From Kaustia mangrovi (lineage in GTDB: Bacteria; Pseudomonadota; Alphaproteobacteria; Rhizobiales; Im1): DNA of 64,000 bases. Of the stretch, positions 9,313 to 19,000 are shown piece by piece. Position numbers and translations under genes: made by a program. The notes beneath the pieces were generated by a model that worked only from the letters and a program-made list of their open reading frames with translations, was not told the DNA's origin and did no database searches. The stretch covers positions 1,940,272 through 2,004,271 of the forward strand of contig NZ_CP058214.1 of the NCBI RefSeq assembly GCF_015482775.1. The letters are read 5' to 3'. Position 1 is the first letter of the stretch, and every line of letters begins with the position of its first letter.

Positions 9313-11727
9313 TTATGCACGCATTTTCGTGCCGGCGGGATCATAAGGCGAAGGTGCGATGATTCGCGCACCCCGCTCCCGCCCGACGATATGGGTCGTG
9401 AGCGCCGTGCCCTCCGCCGCTGCCTCGCGGTCGACGAGCGCCATGGCGAGGCTCTTGCCCACCGTGTGGCCATAGCCGCCGGAGGTGACGAAGCCCACGC
9501 GCCGGCCGTCCTTCCAGACGGGCTCGAAGCCTGTCGCGTCGGCGCGGTCGGCATCGATCTCCAGCGTGACCAGCACCTGCGCCGCGCCGCCCGCCTCCGT
9601 CTCCTCGAGCGCCGGCGCGCGGCCGACGAAATCGCCCTTGTCGAAGGCGATCCAGCGGTCCATGCCGGTCATGGCCGGCGTATAGCCTTGCGTGAACTCG
9701 CGCGACCAGATGCCGAAGCTCTTCTCCAGGCGCAGCGAGTTGAGCGCGTTGAAACCGTATTCGACGAGGCCCAACCCGTCCGCCGCCGCAATCAGGGTCT
9801 GGCGCAGCGTGATGTGTTCGCTGGCCGGGCAGTGCAGTTCGTAGCCGAGCTCGCCGGTCACCGACAGGCGCGCGGCATGGACGCGCAGGAGACCGATGTC
9901 CAGCCGCTTGCACTGCATGAAACCGAACGCCTCGCCGGAGACGTCGCCGGAGGTCACCCGCTGGAGAAGTGCGCGGGACTTGGGGCCGGAGAGCGAGAAG
10001 CCGACCACGCCGTCGGAGATATCGCGCACCGTGACGCCGTCCTCCCCATGGTCCTCGAACCAGCGCATGTGCCATTCGCGCAAATAATAGGAGCCGAGGA
10101 TCCACCAGCGCCCGTCGCCCCAGTTGAACAGGGTGAGGTCGCCCTTCAGCCGGCCATCGGCCCCGAGCATCGGGGCAAGCCGTGTCCGGCCCGGCTCCGG
10201 CAGACGGCTGGCGAACATCCGGTCGAGCCAGCGCCTCGCATTCGGCCCCGTCACCTCGTAGCGCGAGAAGGCGGAGATATCGAGAAGACCGACACCCTCG
10301 CGAACCGTCCGGCATTCCTCCGCGACGATGTCGAAAGCGTTGGAGCGGTTGAGCGTCGGCGTCTCCTCGAAGCCGTCGGGGGCGAAATAGATCGGCACCT
10401 CCAGCCCCCAGGAACAGCCCCAGCGCGCGCCGGCCGCCGTCATCGCGTCATGGGCGGGGGCCTTGCGCAAGGGGCGGCCCGCCGGGAGCTGCTCGTTCGG
10501 ATAGGTCATCACGAAACGGCGAGAGTAGAACTGGCCCGTGGTCTGGCGGATATACTCCCTATTGGAGGCGAAATCGCCGTAGCGCGCGATATCCATGCCG
10601 AAAATATCGCTCTCGGGCTCGCCATGGATCATCCATTCGGCCAGCGACTTGCCGACGCCGCCGCCCTGCAGGAAGCCCGCCATGACACCGCAGGCGAGCC
10701 AGTAATTGGGCACGCCGCGCACCGGGCCGACCAGTGGATTGCCGTCGGGCGAGAAGGTGAAAGCCCCGTTCACCCAGCGCTTGATGCCGGCGGTCTCCAG
10801 GCACGGGAAGCGCGAGAAGCCCATGGAGAGCTCCTCGCCGATGCGGTCGATATCCTCCTGGATCAGCTCGAAGCCGTAATCCCAGGGCGCACCGTCCATG
10901 TTCCAGTGCTTGTAGTCGGTCTCGTAGATGCCCAGAAGCATGCCCTTCTGCTCCTGGCGCATATAGGTGAAGCCCTCCAGATCGACGATCATGGGGATCT
11001 CGCGGTCGAGCGCGGCGATCTCGGGGATGGTCTCGGTCACGAGATAGTGGTGCTCGAGCGGGGTGACGGGCAGTTCGAGCCCGACCATGCGCCCGACCTG
11101 CTTGGCCCACAGCCCCCCGGCATTGACCACATGCTCCGCCCGGATCGTGCCCTGCTCCGTCACCACATCCCAGGCGAGGTCCGGGCGCTGGTTGAGCTCC
11201 AGCACGCGATTGTGCTCGATGACCTCCGCGCCGCGCTTGCGGGCCGCGCGCGCATAGGCGTGCACGACGCCCGACGGGTCGATATGGCCCTCGCGCTCGG
11301 AATACAGGCCGCCGAGAATGCCCTCCGTCGACACGATGGGGCAGGCCTCCGCGATCTCGTCCGGCCCCACGAGGCGCACATCCTCGATCCCCATGGTCTG
11401 GAAGACGCGATAGGCCGCCTGCAGCCATTCCCAGCGCTCCGGCGCGGAGGCGACCGAGATGCCGCCGGTCATGTGCATGCCGATATTCTGGCCGGATTCG
11501 GCCTCCACCTCCGACAGGAGGTCGATCGTGTAGGACTGCAGCGCGGAGATGTTGGGATCGGCATTGAGCGCGTGGAACCCGCCCGCCGCATGCCAGCTCG
11601 ACCCCGCGGTGAGCACTTCGCGCTCGATCAGCGCCACGTCGCTCCAGCCGAGCTTCGCCAGATGGTAGAGCACCGAGGCGCCGACCACGCCTCCGCCGAT
11701 GACCACGACCCGATATTGCGTCTTCAT
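9313..11727 (-). CDS. FAD-dependent dimethylglycine/sarcosine dehydrogenase-like oxidoreductase with GcvT domain
   Basis: About 804 residues. I start at the ATG giving MKTQYRVVVIGGGVVG; an ATG two codons upstream (11733) is equally possible. The N-terminal half is a DAO-type FAD domain (VIGGGVVGASVLYHL) with SSWHAAGG, the motif whose His carries covalent FAD in DMGDH/SarDH. From about residue 440 a GcvT-like aminomethyltransferase domain follows (VGLLDISAFSRYEVTGPNA, LGYELHCP, GFNALNSLRLEKSFGIW), ending in the glycine-cleavage-T barrel (GFVTSGGYGHTVGKSLAMAL). The family oxidatively demethylates N-methyl amino acids and passes the carbon to THF. It is divergent from a TetR regulator with a palindrome between them. 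Confidence 0.92.
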   Translation of the reverse strand: MKTQYRVVVIGGGVVGASVLYHLAKLGWSDVALIEREVLTAGSSWHAAGGFHALNADPNISALQSYTIDLLSEVEAESGQNIGMHMTGGISVASAPERWEWLQAAYRVFQTMGIEDVRLVGPDEIAEACPIVSTEGILGGLYSEREGHIDPSGVVHAYARAARKRGAEVIEHNRVLELNQRPDLAWDVVTEQGTIRAEHVVNAGGLWAKQVGRMVGLELPVTPLEHHYLVTETIPEIAALDREIPMIVDLEGFTYMRQEQKGMLLGIYETDYKHWNMDGAPWDYGFELIQEDIDRIGEELSMGFSRFPCLETAGIKRWVNGAFTFSPDGNPLVGPVRGVPNYWLACGVMAGFLQGGGVGKSLAEWMIHGEPESDIFGMDIARYGDFASNREYIRQTTGQFYSRRFVMTYPNEQLPAGRPLRKAPAHDAMTAAGARWGCSWGLEVPIYFAPDGFEETPTLNRSNAFDIVAEECRTVREGVGLLDISAFSRYEVTGPNARRWLDRMFASRLPEPGRTRLAPMLGADGRLKGDLTLFNWGDGRWWILGSYYLREWHMRWFEDHGEDGVTVRDISDGVVGFSLSGPKSRALLQRVTSGDVSGEAFGFMQCKRLDIGLLRVHAARLSVTGELGYELHCPASEHITLRQTLIAAADGLGLVEYGFNALNSLRLEKSFGIWSREFTQGYTPAMTGMDRWIAFDKGDFVGRAPALEETEAGGAAQVLVTLEIDADRADATGFEPVWKDGRRVGFVTSGGYGHTVGKSLAMALVDREAAAEGTALTTHIVGRERGARIIAPSPYDPAGTKMRA

Positions 11728-11790
11728 CGCCATCCCCGTTTCCAACATATCCCTGTTGCGCAAAACTTACGGTGCGTGCAGTCTTGCGTC

Positions 11791-11804
11791 TAGACATATG
11801 TGTA
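11791..11804. promoter_or_regulatory. Probable TetR operator
   Basis: TAGACATATGTGTA is a 14-base palindrome with one mismatched pair around the perfect core ACATATGT. It sits in the 82-base gap between the divergent dehydrogenase and tetR starts, ending six bases before the preferred tetR ATG. Binding there would block both genes, the usual arrangement for a local TetR repressor. Confidence 0.5.
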
Positions 11805-11809
11805 CAGAG

Positions 11810-12457
11810 ATGACGAACAAAGCATCCGCGCCCCTCCCGCCCGCCGAGCCCGGCAGCCGCACGACCAAGCTCGACTGGCTGCGCGCCGCGGTCGCCGCAC
11901 TGGTCGCCGACGGCATAGAGGGCGTCAAGGTGCAGACCATCGCACAGAAGCTCGGCGTCTCGCGCTCGAGCTTCTACTGGTTCTTCAAGAGCCGGCAGGA
12001 CCTTCTCGACCATCTGCTCGACTACTGGCTGGACACCAACACCGCGCCCCTCATCGCACGCGCCGAACGGCCCGCCGACAGCGCCTGCCGCAGCGTGCTC
12101 AGCATTTTCGAATGCTGGGTGGACGAGGCGCTCTTCGATCCCAAGCTCGATATCGCGGTGCGCGACTGGGCGCGGCGGTCGCAGGCGGTGCGCAAGGTCG
12201 TCGACCTCGCCGACGAACGGCGCGTGACCGCCATCGCGGCCATGTTCGAGCGCCACGGCTATCCGCGCGAGGAGGCCTTCATCCGCGCTCGTGTCCTCTA
12301 CTTCATGCAGATCGGCTACTACTCGCTCGGCATAAACGAGCCGATGGAGACGCGCATGTCCTATGTCGCCGCCTATCTGCGCTGCTTCACGGGCCTGGAG
12401 CCGACCGAAGAGGAGATCGGCGATTTCCACGCCTTCCTCAAGGGCGGCGGCGCATGA
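11810..12457 (+). CDS. TetR-family transcriptional regulator
   Basis: A 215-residue regulator starting MTNKASAPLPP at the ATG at 11810; another ATG at 11798 lies inside the palindrome. The helix-turn-helix spans about residues 20-65 (AAVAALVADGIEGVKVQTIA then LGVSRSSFYWFFKSRQDLLDHLL). The C-terminal helical domain, with FECWVDEALFDPKLDIAVRDWARR, matches TetR regulators of alphaproteobacterial methylamine or betaine catabolic genes in general style. It is divergently transcribed from the DMGDH-like/purU pair and probably represses them until a methylated amino acid is present. Confidence 0.88.
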   Translation: MTNKASAPLPPAEPGSRTTKLDWLRAAVAALVADGIEGVKVQTIAQKLGVSRSSFYWFFKSRQDLLDHLLDYWLDTNTAPLIARAERPADSACRSVLSIFECWVDEALFDPKLDIAVRDWARRSQAVRKVVDLADERRVTAIAAMFERHGYPREEAFIRARVLYFMQIGYYSLGINEPMETRMSYVAAYLRCFTGLEPTEEEIGDFHAFLKGGGA

Positions 12458-12491
12458 GGGTGAACCTTACACCGCCCGGCCGCGGGCCTCT

Positions 12492-14726
12492 CTAGCCGGG
12501 CTTGTTCGCGCCTCCGGCCGCTTGCCTGGCGGCCTCCTCGTCCTCGGCGATACGGGCCGCAGCGCCGGCGACCTGCTTGACGGCGGCCTCCGACAGGGGT
12601 TCGGCCTCGTCGCCGCCATCCTGGGTGACGCGGACGGAGACCTGGCGGTGGGCGAACTTGATGCCCTCGCGCGCGAAGGCGTCGCGGATGCCGCCATAGA
12701 CAGCCTTGCGCAAGGTGAACTGGTCGCCCGGGCGGGTCATGAACTTCACCCGCACGATCATGGCGGAATCCTCCATGGCCAGAACGCCCTGCGACTTCAG
12801 CGGCTGCAGGAACAAGGGGCCGTAGTCGGGATGCTCCTGGAGCTCCTGGCCGAGCTTCTTGATGACCTTGCGGACATGCTCGGGATCGGTGTCGTAGGTC
12901 ACGCGGAAGGCGAGTTTCATGATCGCCCAGTCGCGAGAGAAGTTCTGCACGAACTTGATCTCGCCGAAGGGCACCGTGTTCAGCGGTCCGCGATGGTGGC
13001 GAAGCTGCATGGACCGGATCGAGATCTTCTCCACCGTCCCCTTCACCGTGCCGATATCGATGTACTCGCCCTTGCGGAATGCGTCGTCGATCAGGAAGAA
13101 GGCACCGGAGAAGATGTCGCGCACCAGTGTCTGCGCGCCGAAGCCGATGGCGAGACCGACGACGCCGGCGCCAGCGAAGATCGGGCCGATATTCACGCCG
13201 AGCTCGGCGAGCACGATCATCGCCGTCATGGTGGCGATGGTGATGAGCAGGAAATTGCGGAATAGCGGCAGGAGGGTCGCCAGCCGGCTCTCGCCCGCGC
13301 CGAACTCGGCCTCTCCCGACCCCTCGCCGTCGTCCTGCGGGGCTTCCTTCTCGATCCGGCGGTCGAGCGCGATGCGCACCGCGTGATAGCCCATATAACC
13401 GACGAAGGCGATGACGGCGATCTCGACCATGCCGCCGATCAGGCTGCCTTCCCCGACAATCGGCAGGCCCCAGATGTGCGCCATGGCCGCGACCGCGAGA
13501 ATGCAGGTCACGATCGCCGCGCCGTGATCGAGCAGCGCACGATAGGGCGCCCGCGTCTGCTCGGCCTCCACAGCCTCCGCGCGCGCCTGGGCAAGGTCCT
13601 CGCTGGCCTCCTCGCCGATCTGTCGCGCCGCATCCTCCTCGCCAAGCTCGGCCGCCCGGCGGTCGATCTCGCGCGGCGTGTCGAGATGCGGCAGAAGCAC
13701 GCGGTGAACGAAGACGATCAGCAGCCCGTAGGCTGCCATGGCCGCGACGAGCACGACTAGCGGGGCCCAGATGAGGCCCGGCGCGGTCTGCCTGTCGAGC
13801 ACCAGCCGAAAGGCGCTCGCCCCGAGCGCCAGCACGAAATAGAGCACCGCCACCACATGCCAGATGCTCGCGACCGCCCGCCGCCAGAGCGGCACGGGCG
13901 GCGGGCCGGCGATGACGGCGGCAATCGCCGCGCGGTACTTCAGGACAGCCCCGATCAGCCCGCCGGCGACCAGCAGGGACGTCACCATCAGCATGAGCTT
14001 GAGCGCGTCCTCGTCGAGCCGGAGGCCCAGCATCCACAGGCACAGGCCGCCAAGGACGGCCGCGATACCGCCCGTCGCGAGCATCCAGCGATAGAGCCCG
14101 AGCGCATCGGCATCGCCAAGCGCAAACGGCCTGCAGGCCGGCTCGTGAGGCGCAAGCACCGCCTTGAACAGGACGCGGGCCGCCCGGAAACCTGTCACTG
14201 CGCCGAGGGCGAGGACCGCGGTGTGGCGGATCTCGTCGCGACCGCTGTCCACAATGACGATGACCAGGAAGGCGATGAGGGCGAAGACGGCGATCTCGAC
14301 AAGAGAGAAGACCGCGCGCCCGAGCAGGAATCCGATCCTGTGCCCGCGCGTCTCCGGAACGCCCGTCGCCTCCGCTCCGAAACGGCTCAGGGCCCAGCGC
14401 CGCATGGCGCGGCCCGCGCCGAACCCGATGGCGATGGCGATGGCGGCACTGAGGAGGGCAAACCCGATCCAGCCGAGCGTGCCGTCCGGCCCCGCGGCCC
14501 TCAACGCCGCCAGGCTGCGTTCGGGAAAGTCCGGCAGGCCCGCCACGATCCGTTGCAGCGCCTGGCGCAGGCTGACCGCATCGGACAACAGGGCGTCAGG
14601 CGAGAGCATGCGGAGCCCGTCCCGTGCGGGCCCTCCCGCCTCTTGCGCCAGAGCCGCGCTCTGCATGAGGAGAAGCGAGATCCAGACTGCGGAGACGGTC
14701 CGCAGCGCTACGCCAAACACTACCAT
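12492..14726 (-). CDS. MscS-family mechanosensitive channel with long N-terminal membrane region
   Basis: I start at the ATG at 14726, giving a 744-residue protein with a signal peptide (MVVFGVALRTVSAVWISLLL ending SAALAQ); longer readings overlap the LysR gene. About 10 membrane segments are followed by the pore helix and beta domain of MscS: AGAGVVGLAIGFGAQTLVRD, then DIFSGAFFLIDDAFRKGEYIDIGTVKGTVE, and the cytoplasmic vestibule to the end. Segments near residues 375-400 carry a charged helical stretch rich in Ala and Glu. It opens under membrane tension to release solutes after hypo-osmotic shock. It converges on tetR with a 34-base gap. Confidence 0.9.
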   Translation of the reverse strand: MVVFGVALRTVSAVWISLLLMQSAALAQEAGGPARDGLRMLSPDALLSDAVSLRQALQRIVAGLPDFPERSLAALRAAGPDGTLGWIGFALLSAAIAIAIGFGAGRAMRRWALSRFGAEATGVPETRGHRIGFLLGRAVFSLVEIAVFALIAFLVIVIVDSGRDEIRHTAVLALGAVTGFRAARVLFKAVLAPHEPACRPFALGDADALGLYRWMLATGGIAAVLGGLCLWMLGLRLDEDALKLMLMVTSLLVAGGLIGAVLKYRAAIAAVIAGPPPVPLWRRAVASIWHVVAVLYFVLALGASAFRLVLDRQTAPGLIWAPLVVLVAAMAAYGLLIVFVHRVLLPHLDTPREIDRRAAELGEEDAARQIGEEASEDLAQARAEAVEAEQTRAPYRALLDHGAAIVTCILAVAAMAHIWGLPIVGEGSLIGGMVEIAVIAFVGYMGYHAVRIALDRRIEKEAPQDDGEGSGEAEFGAGESRLATLLPLFRNFLLITIATMTAMIVLAELGVNIGPIFAGAGVVGLAIGFGAQTLVRDIFSGAFFLIDDAFRKGEYIDIGTVKGTVEKISIRSMQLRHHRGPLNTVPFGEIKFVQNFSRDWAIMKLAFRVTYDTDPEHVRKVIKKLGQELQEHPDYGPLFLQPLKSQGVLAMEDSAMIVRVKFMTRPGDQFTLRKAVYGGIRDAFAREGIKFAHRQVSVRVTQDGGDEAEPLSEAAVKQVAGAAARIAEDEEAARQAAGGANKPG

Positions 14727-14800
14727 CGGTTGCCCACCCTTTGCCCACAACAACACGGCCATTAATATGACAATCGGTCGCCGGGCGCACGCAATTTGCG

Positions 14801-15694
14801 TCAGAATCGGGGCTTTTCCGGCCCTGCGCCGCAATGCAGCCTTTCCATCGCGGCGAAGAAATCGAGCACCAGCGGCAACCTCCGGCGCTCTTCCAAGCAT
14901 ACGCCATATTCTGTCAGGGCAATATCGGCATCGACGATCGGCAGGACATGGAGCCTGCTGTCGTGGCCGGCATCGATCGTGGCGCAAACCCCGAGACCGA
15001 AGCCCGCCGCGACCGCCTCGCGCACGCCGTCCTGGGTGGAAACTTCCGTCACCGGCCCGAGCGCCACCCCGTGGCGGACGAGGTTCTCCTCGAAGATCTC
15101 CCGGGTCCGCGAACCGCGCTCTCGCAGGACGAAGGCCATGCCGTCGAGGTCCGCCATGGCGACGCAGCTACGGTCCGACCAGCCATGTGCCTGGCCGACG
15201 CAGGCACACAGGCCGACATCGGAGAACTTGCGCGCATGCAGACGGCTGTCGGACGGCAATTGCGCGGTGACGCCCACATCCGCCCGGTACTCCAGGAGCT
15301 GGGCGATGACCCGGGCCGAATTGGCGATGGAGAGCGAGAAGGTCAGCCGCGGCCGCATGTCCCTGAGCTTCGCGACGATGGCGAGAGGCAGGGCCGCGCC
15401 GTCGGCGATGACACGCAGGTGGCCGCCGATCCTGCCCGATTCATCCTTCAGCAGCCCGCGCGCCTCCGCTTCGGCTGCGAACAGTCTGGAGGTGATCTCG
15501 AACAGCGCATGGCCTTCCGGCGTCAGCGCCACGCCGCGCTGCTTGCGCTCGAACAGGGTGGTACCGGAGACCTGTTCGAGCTGGCGGACATGGCCGGATA
15601 GCGTGGACTGGCTCACCGCGATCTCGCGTGCGGCCTGCGAGAAGCCCCCGGCAGCCGCCACGTGGTGAAATGCGCGCAACTGGGCAATGGACAT
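14801..15694 (-). CDS. LysR-family transcriptional regulator
   Basis: I start at MSIAQLRAFHHVAAAGG (297 residues), the standard LysR N-terminus; the upstream in-frame extension is not conserved-looking. The helix-turn-helix is at residues 15-40 (SQAAREIAVSQSTLSGHVRQ), and the rest is a periplasmic-binding-like effector domain (LRVIADGAALPLAIVAKLRD, FVLRERGSRTREIFE). The RERGSxTR motif occurs in LysR proteins sensing anionic effectors such as CysB- or phosphonate-type regulators. It is divergent from the large RTX phosphoesterase gene, with a 334-base gap, and is followed after 74 bases by the mechanosensitive channel. Target is uncertain. Confidence 0.88.
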   Translation of the reverse strand: MSIAQLRAFHHVAAAGGFSQAAREIAVSQSTLSGHVRQLEQVSGTTLFERKQRGVALTPEGHALFEITSRLFAAEAEARGLLKDESGRIGGHLRVIADGAALPLAIVAKLRDMRPRLTFSLSIANSARVIAQLLEYRADVGVTAQLPSDSRLHARKFSDVGLCACVGQAHGWSDRSCVAMADLDGMAFVLRERGSRTREIFEENLVRHGVALGPVTEVSTQDGVREAVAAGFGLGVCATIDAGHDSRLHVLPIVDADIALTEYGVCLEERRRLPLVLDFFAAMERLHCGAGPEKPRF

Positions 15695-16028
15695 CGGCAA
15701 GACAGCCTGGACGGGTTGGCGGAGGTTCGGTTTCAGGCTCCGATATTGGCGGGCATCATAACGTTCGTATGACGGTCGCGGCCGCAAACCCGCAGATACC
15801 TTCACATATGGGCGCGCCCGATAGGAGGCATCGAAACTTCGTATGGAAAGTTGCCTTTGAGCTTCAAGAAGCCGTCATGTGGCGTTCCTAGGGTCCGCCC
15901 GCTGCATTGCTGAACCGGCAGAGGCGCCCGGCCAACCAGCACGCTGACATCCACCAGGGACGATGGGTCGGGAGCGCATGCACTCCGCGGCGCAGGCCGG
16001 CTCGTCTTCACGAAACAGGACGGATTCG
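15695..16028. promoter_or_regulatory. Long divergent promoter region between lysR and the RTX gene
   Basis: No gene is visible in these 334 bases. The octamer TTCGTATG occurs twice, at 15764-15771 and 15838-15845, in direct orientation 74 bases apart. The second copy lies inside an inverted repeat with AACTT at 15835 and AAGTT at 15848. These are candidate LysR half-sites, since LysR regulators commonly bind such spaced sites in the divergent region of their target. A plausible ribosome site (AGGACGG) precedes the ATG at 16029. Confidence 0.35.
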
Positions 16029-19000
16029 ATGACGACCCTCACAAATCCCATTCTGGATTTCATGGTCAAGCGCGGGAGCGAGAACCGCGTGATCGACCTC
16101 AACGAAATCTTCTCCGGCGAGAACCTCACCTTCACGGTCGAGAGCAGCGACCCCTCCGTCGCCGCCGTGACGCTCGACGGGAGCATGCTGACCCTCGATT
16201 TCCTGGAGACCCTCGGCCATACCGACCTGAAGATCACCGCGACCGACGGCAATGGCGACAGCGTGACGGACAGTGTGCGTGCCCGCGTCACCGGCGAGAA
16301 CGCCTACACGATCGCCGTGCTGCCCGACACGCAGGACTACACCAATCCCGGCGGCGTCGATATCTTCAAGAACATGACGCAGTGGCTGGTCGACAACAAG
16401 GACAGCCAGAACATCGAGTTCGTCATTCACGTTGGTGACATCACCACCAACAACAACGACACCTATCACTGGCCCTATGCGGAAGAGGCGCTGCGCATCC
16501 TCGACGGCGAGATCCCCTATTCGCTCGCGCCCGGCAACCACGACCAGAACACCGGCAACGCCGCCAACCACTCCACCGACCCGCTCGACACGCGCTTCTC
16601 GCCGGACAAGCAGGCCGAGGTCAACGACACTTTCGGCGGCGTCTACGACCAGGAACCCGAGCGCAGCGCCAACAACTACCACACCTTCACCTCGCCCGAC
16701 GGCACGGACTGGCTCGTCCTGAGCGTGGAGTTCGGCCCGCGCGACGACGTGCTGCGCTGGGCCTCGGAGGTGATCGAGGATCACCTCGACCACCGCGTCA
16801 TCGTCGTGAACCACTCCTACATGACCTGGGCCGGGCGCCACGACGCCACCGGCGCGCCGCTCTACGACGAGGGCACCGGCTACGATTACGGCATGGGCAA
16901 CTCGCCTGAGGGCGCCAATGACGGCGAGACCATCTATCGCGAGCTGGTCCAGAAATACTCCAATGTGAGCTTCACCTTCTCCGGCCACATCTTCGGCGAC
17001 GGCGCGGAAACGCTGGTGAGCTACGACCAGTTCGGCAATCCCGTCCACCAGATGATGGTGAACTACCAGAACGGCGTGTCGAGCGAGATCACGAGCGATG
17101 CGGGCCTCGGCTCGGGAAGCAATGGCGGCAACGGTGCGATCCGGCTGCTCACCATCGATCCGGAGAACGATTCCGTCTACACCTCAACCTACTTCACCGA
17201 GCTCGACGACTATCTCGACACCCCCCGCGGCGACGGCGAGCTCGACCGTGACGGCCTGACCGGCCCCTATCGCGGCCAGCAGGAGACGATCACGGGTGTC
17301 GATCTCGGCACGCCGGAGCTCGTCGCCATCGCCAAGGCCGGCGACGACCAGTTCGTCTCCGCCGCCTCGGGCGAGGCGAAGGCGAACGTCACGCTGAAGG
17401 GCGACGGCACGCTGAACCCGGCCGACGACGGCGGTCTGACCTATGAATGGCTCAACGAGGACGGCGAGGTGGTCGCGACCGGTGCGACGCCGACGCTGGA
17501 GCTCGGCGCCGGCCAGCACGACTTCACGCTGAAGGTCACCGATTCGCAGGGCCGGGCCTCCATCGACGAGATCAAGGTGGTGGTCGCCAACGACGACACG
17601 CTGCTCGTCGACAACTTCAATGACGGCAACGCGGATGGCTGGGCGCGCCCCGGGCCGGATGTCGCCGTCGATTTCGATACGACCGACGCGTTCGGCATCG
17701 AGGCCCTGCCGGGCGACGAGAACGCCAGCGTCACCTTCCTGCCGGGCCTGTCCTCAAGCCAGGGCCTGCGCGTCGCGCCACAGCAGGCGCTGCCCGCCGG
17801 CACGACGGTGAACAGCTATACGCTCGGCTTCGATGTGCTGATCCCGGAAGAAAGCGCGAGCACCTACACCTCGTTCTTCCAGACCGATCTCACCAATGCG
17901 AGCGATGCGGAGTTCTTCCTCCACAGCACCCGCGGCATCGGCATCAACCAGGACTACACCGGCATCGGCGAGTTCAGCTTCGACGAGTGGCACCGGATCG
18001 TCTTCCGGGTCGAGCAGTCGGGCGAGGACGTCACCATCTCCAAGTTCATCGACGGCACGAAGGTCGGCACACAGACGATGCCCGCCGACCGCTACGAGGT
18101 CGATCTGAGCGAGGGCGTGCTGCTGTTCACCGACGAGAACGGCGAGACGTCCAACGTCTATCTCTCCAGCGTGCTGTTCACCGACAAGGTCTATACCGAC
18201 CAGGAGATCGCCGCGCTCGGCGGCGCCAAGGCCGGTGGCATCGCCGATGAGAAGCCGACGGACTATTCGGTGCAGATCGACTTCTCCGCGCAGGGCATGC
18301 CGGACGAGTTCGGCAATGCAACCGCCGCCCCCGGCTCCATCGGCTCAGGGATCGGCAGCTTCCTCGTGAAGGGCTCCGCCGCCTCGCGCGACACCGCCGA
18401 GGACGGCCAGGCCGCGCCGGAAGGCCGTGTCTTCGAGCAGTCCGACAGCGCCAACAACGTCCTCGTCTGGGGCGCGCAGGAGGCCAAGGGCTGGAGCGAC
18501 TACGTCTACGAGGCGACGCTGAAGACCACCGACAATGACGATATCGGCGTCGTCTTCTACTATCAGGACGAGGACAACCACTACCGTGTGGTGTTCAACG
18601 GCGAGACCAATACGCGCTCCCTCGTCCGTGTCTCCGGCGGCGAGGAGACAGTGCTGGCCGAGACCCATGCCGGCACGCCCTGGTCGCGCGACATGGCGGT
18701 CAAGGTCGCCGTGGAGGGCGACACGGTCAACGTCTTCCTCGACGGCAAGAGCGTGTTCGGCCCGGTGGTCGACGAGGCCCCGCTTCAGGGCGGCACGGTC
18801 GGCTTCTACTCCGGAAACCAGCGCAGCTCGCAGTTCGACACCGTCTCCGTCAACCCGGTGACGCTCACCGCGCATGCCGGCGAGAACCAGCGGGTCATCG
18901 ACACGGACGGCGACGGTTCGGTCACCGTGGCGCTCGACGCGGATGCCAGCTTCGGCATCGAGGGCGAGGCGAGTTTCGTCTGGAAGGACGCCGACAGCAA

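Noticed and set aside
14727-14987. A longer N-terminus for the MscS-type channel
   Set aside because: The extra region overlaps the LysR gene, is Arg/Cys-rich and lies before a clean signal peptide starting at 14726.
16008-17048. A 346-residue minus-strand frame opposite the phosphoesterase domain
   Set aside because: The plus-strand domain has all metal-binding residues; the antisense frame has no family features.
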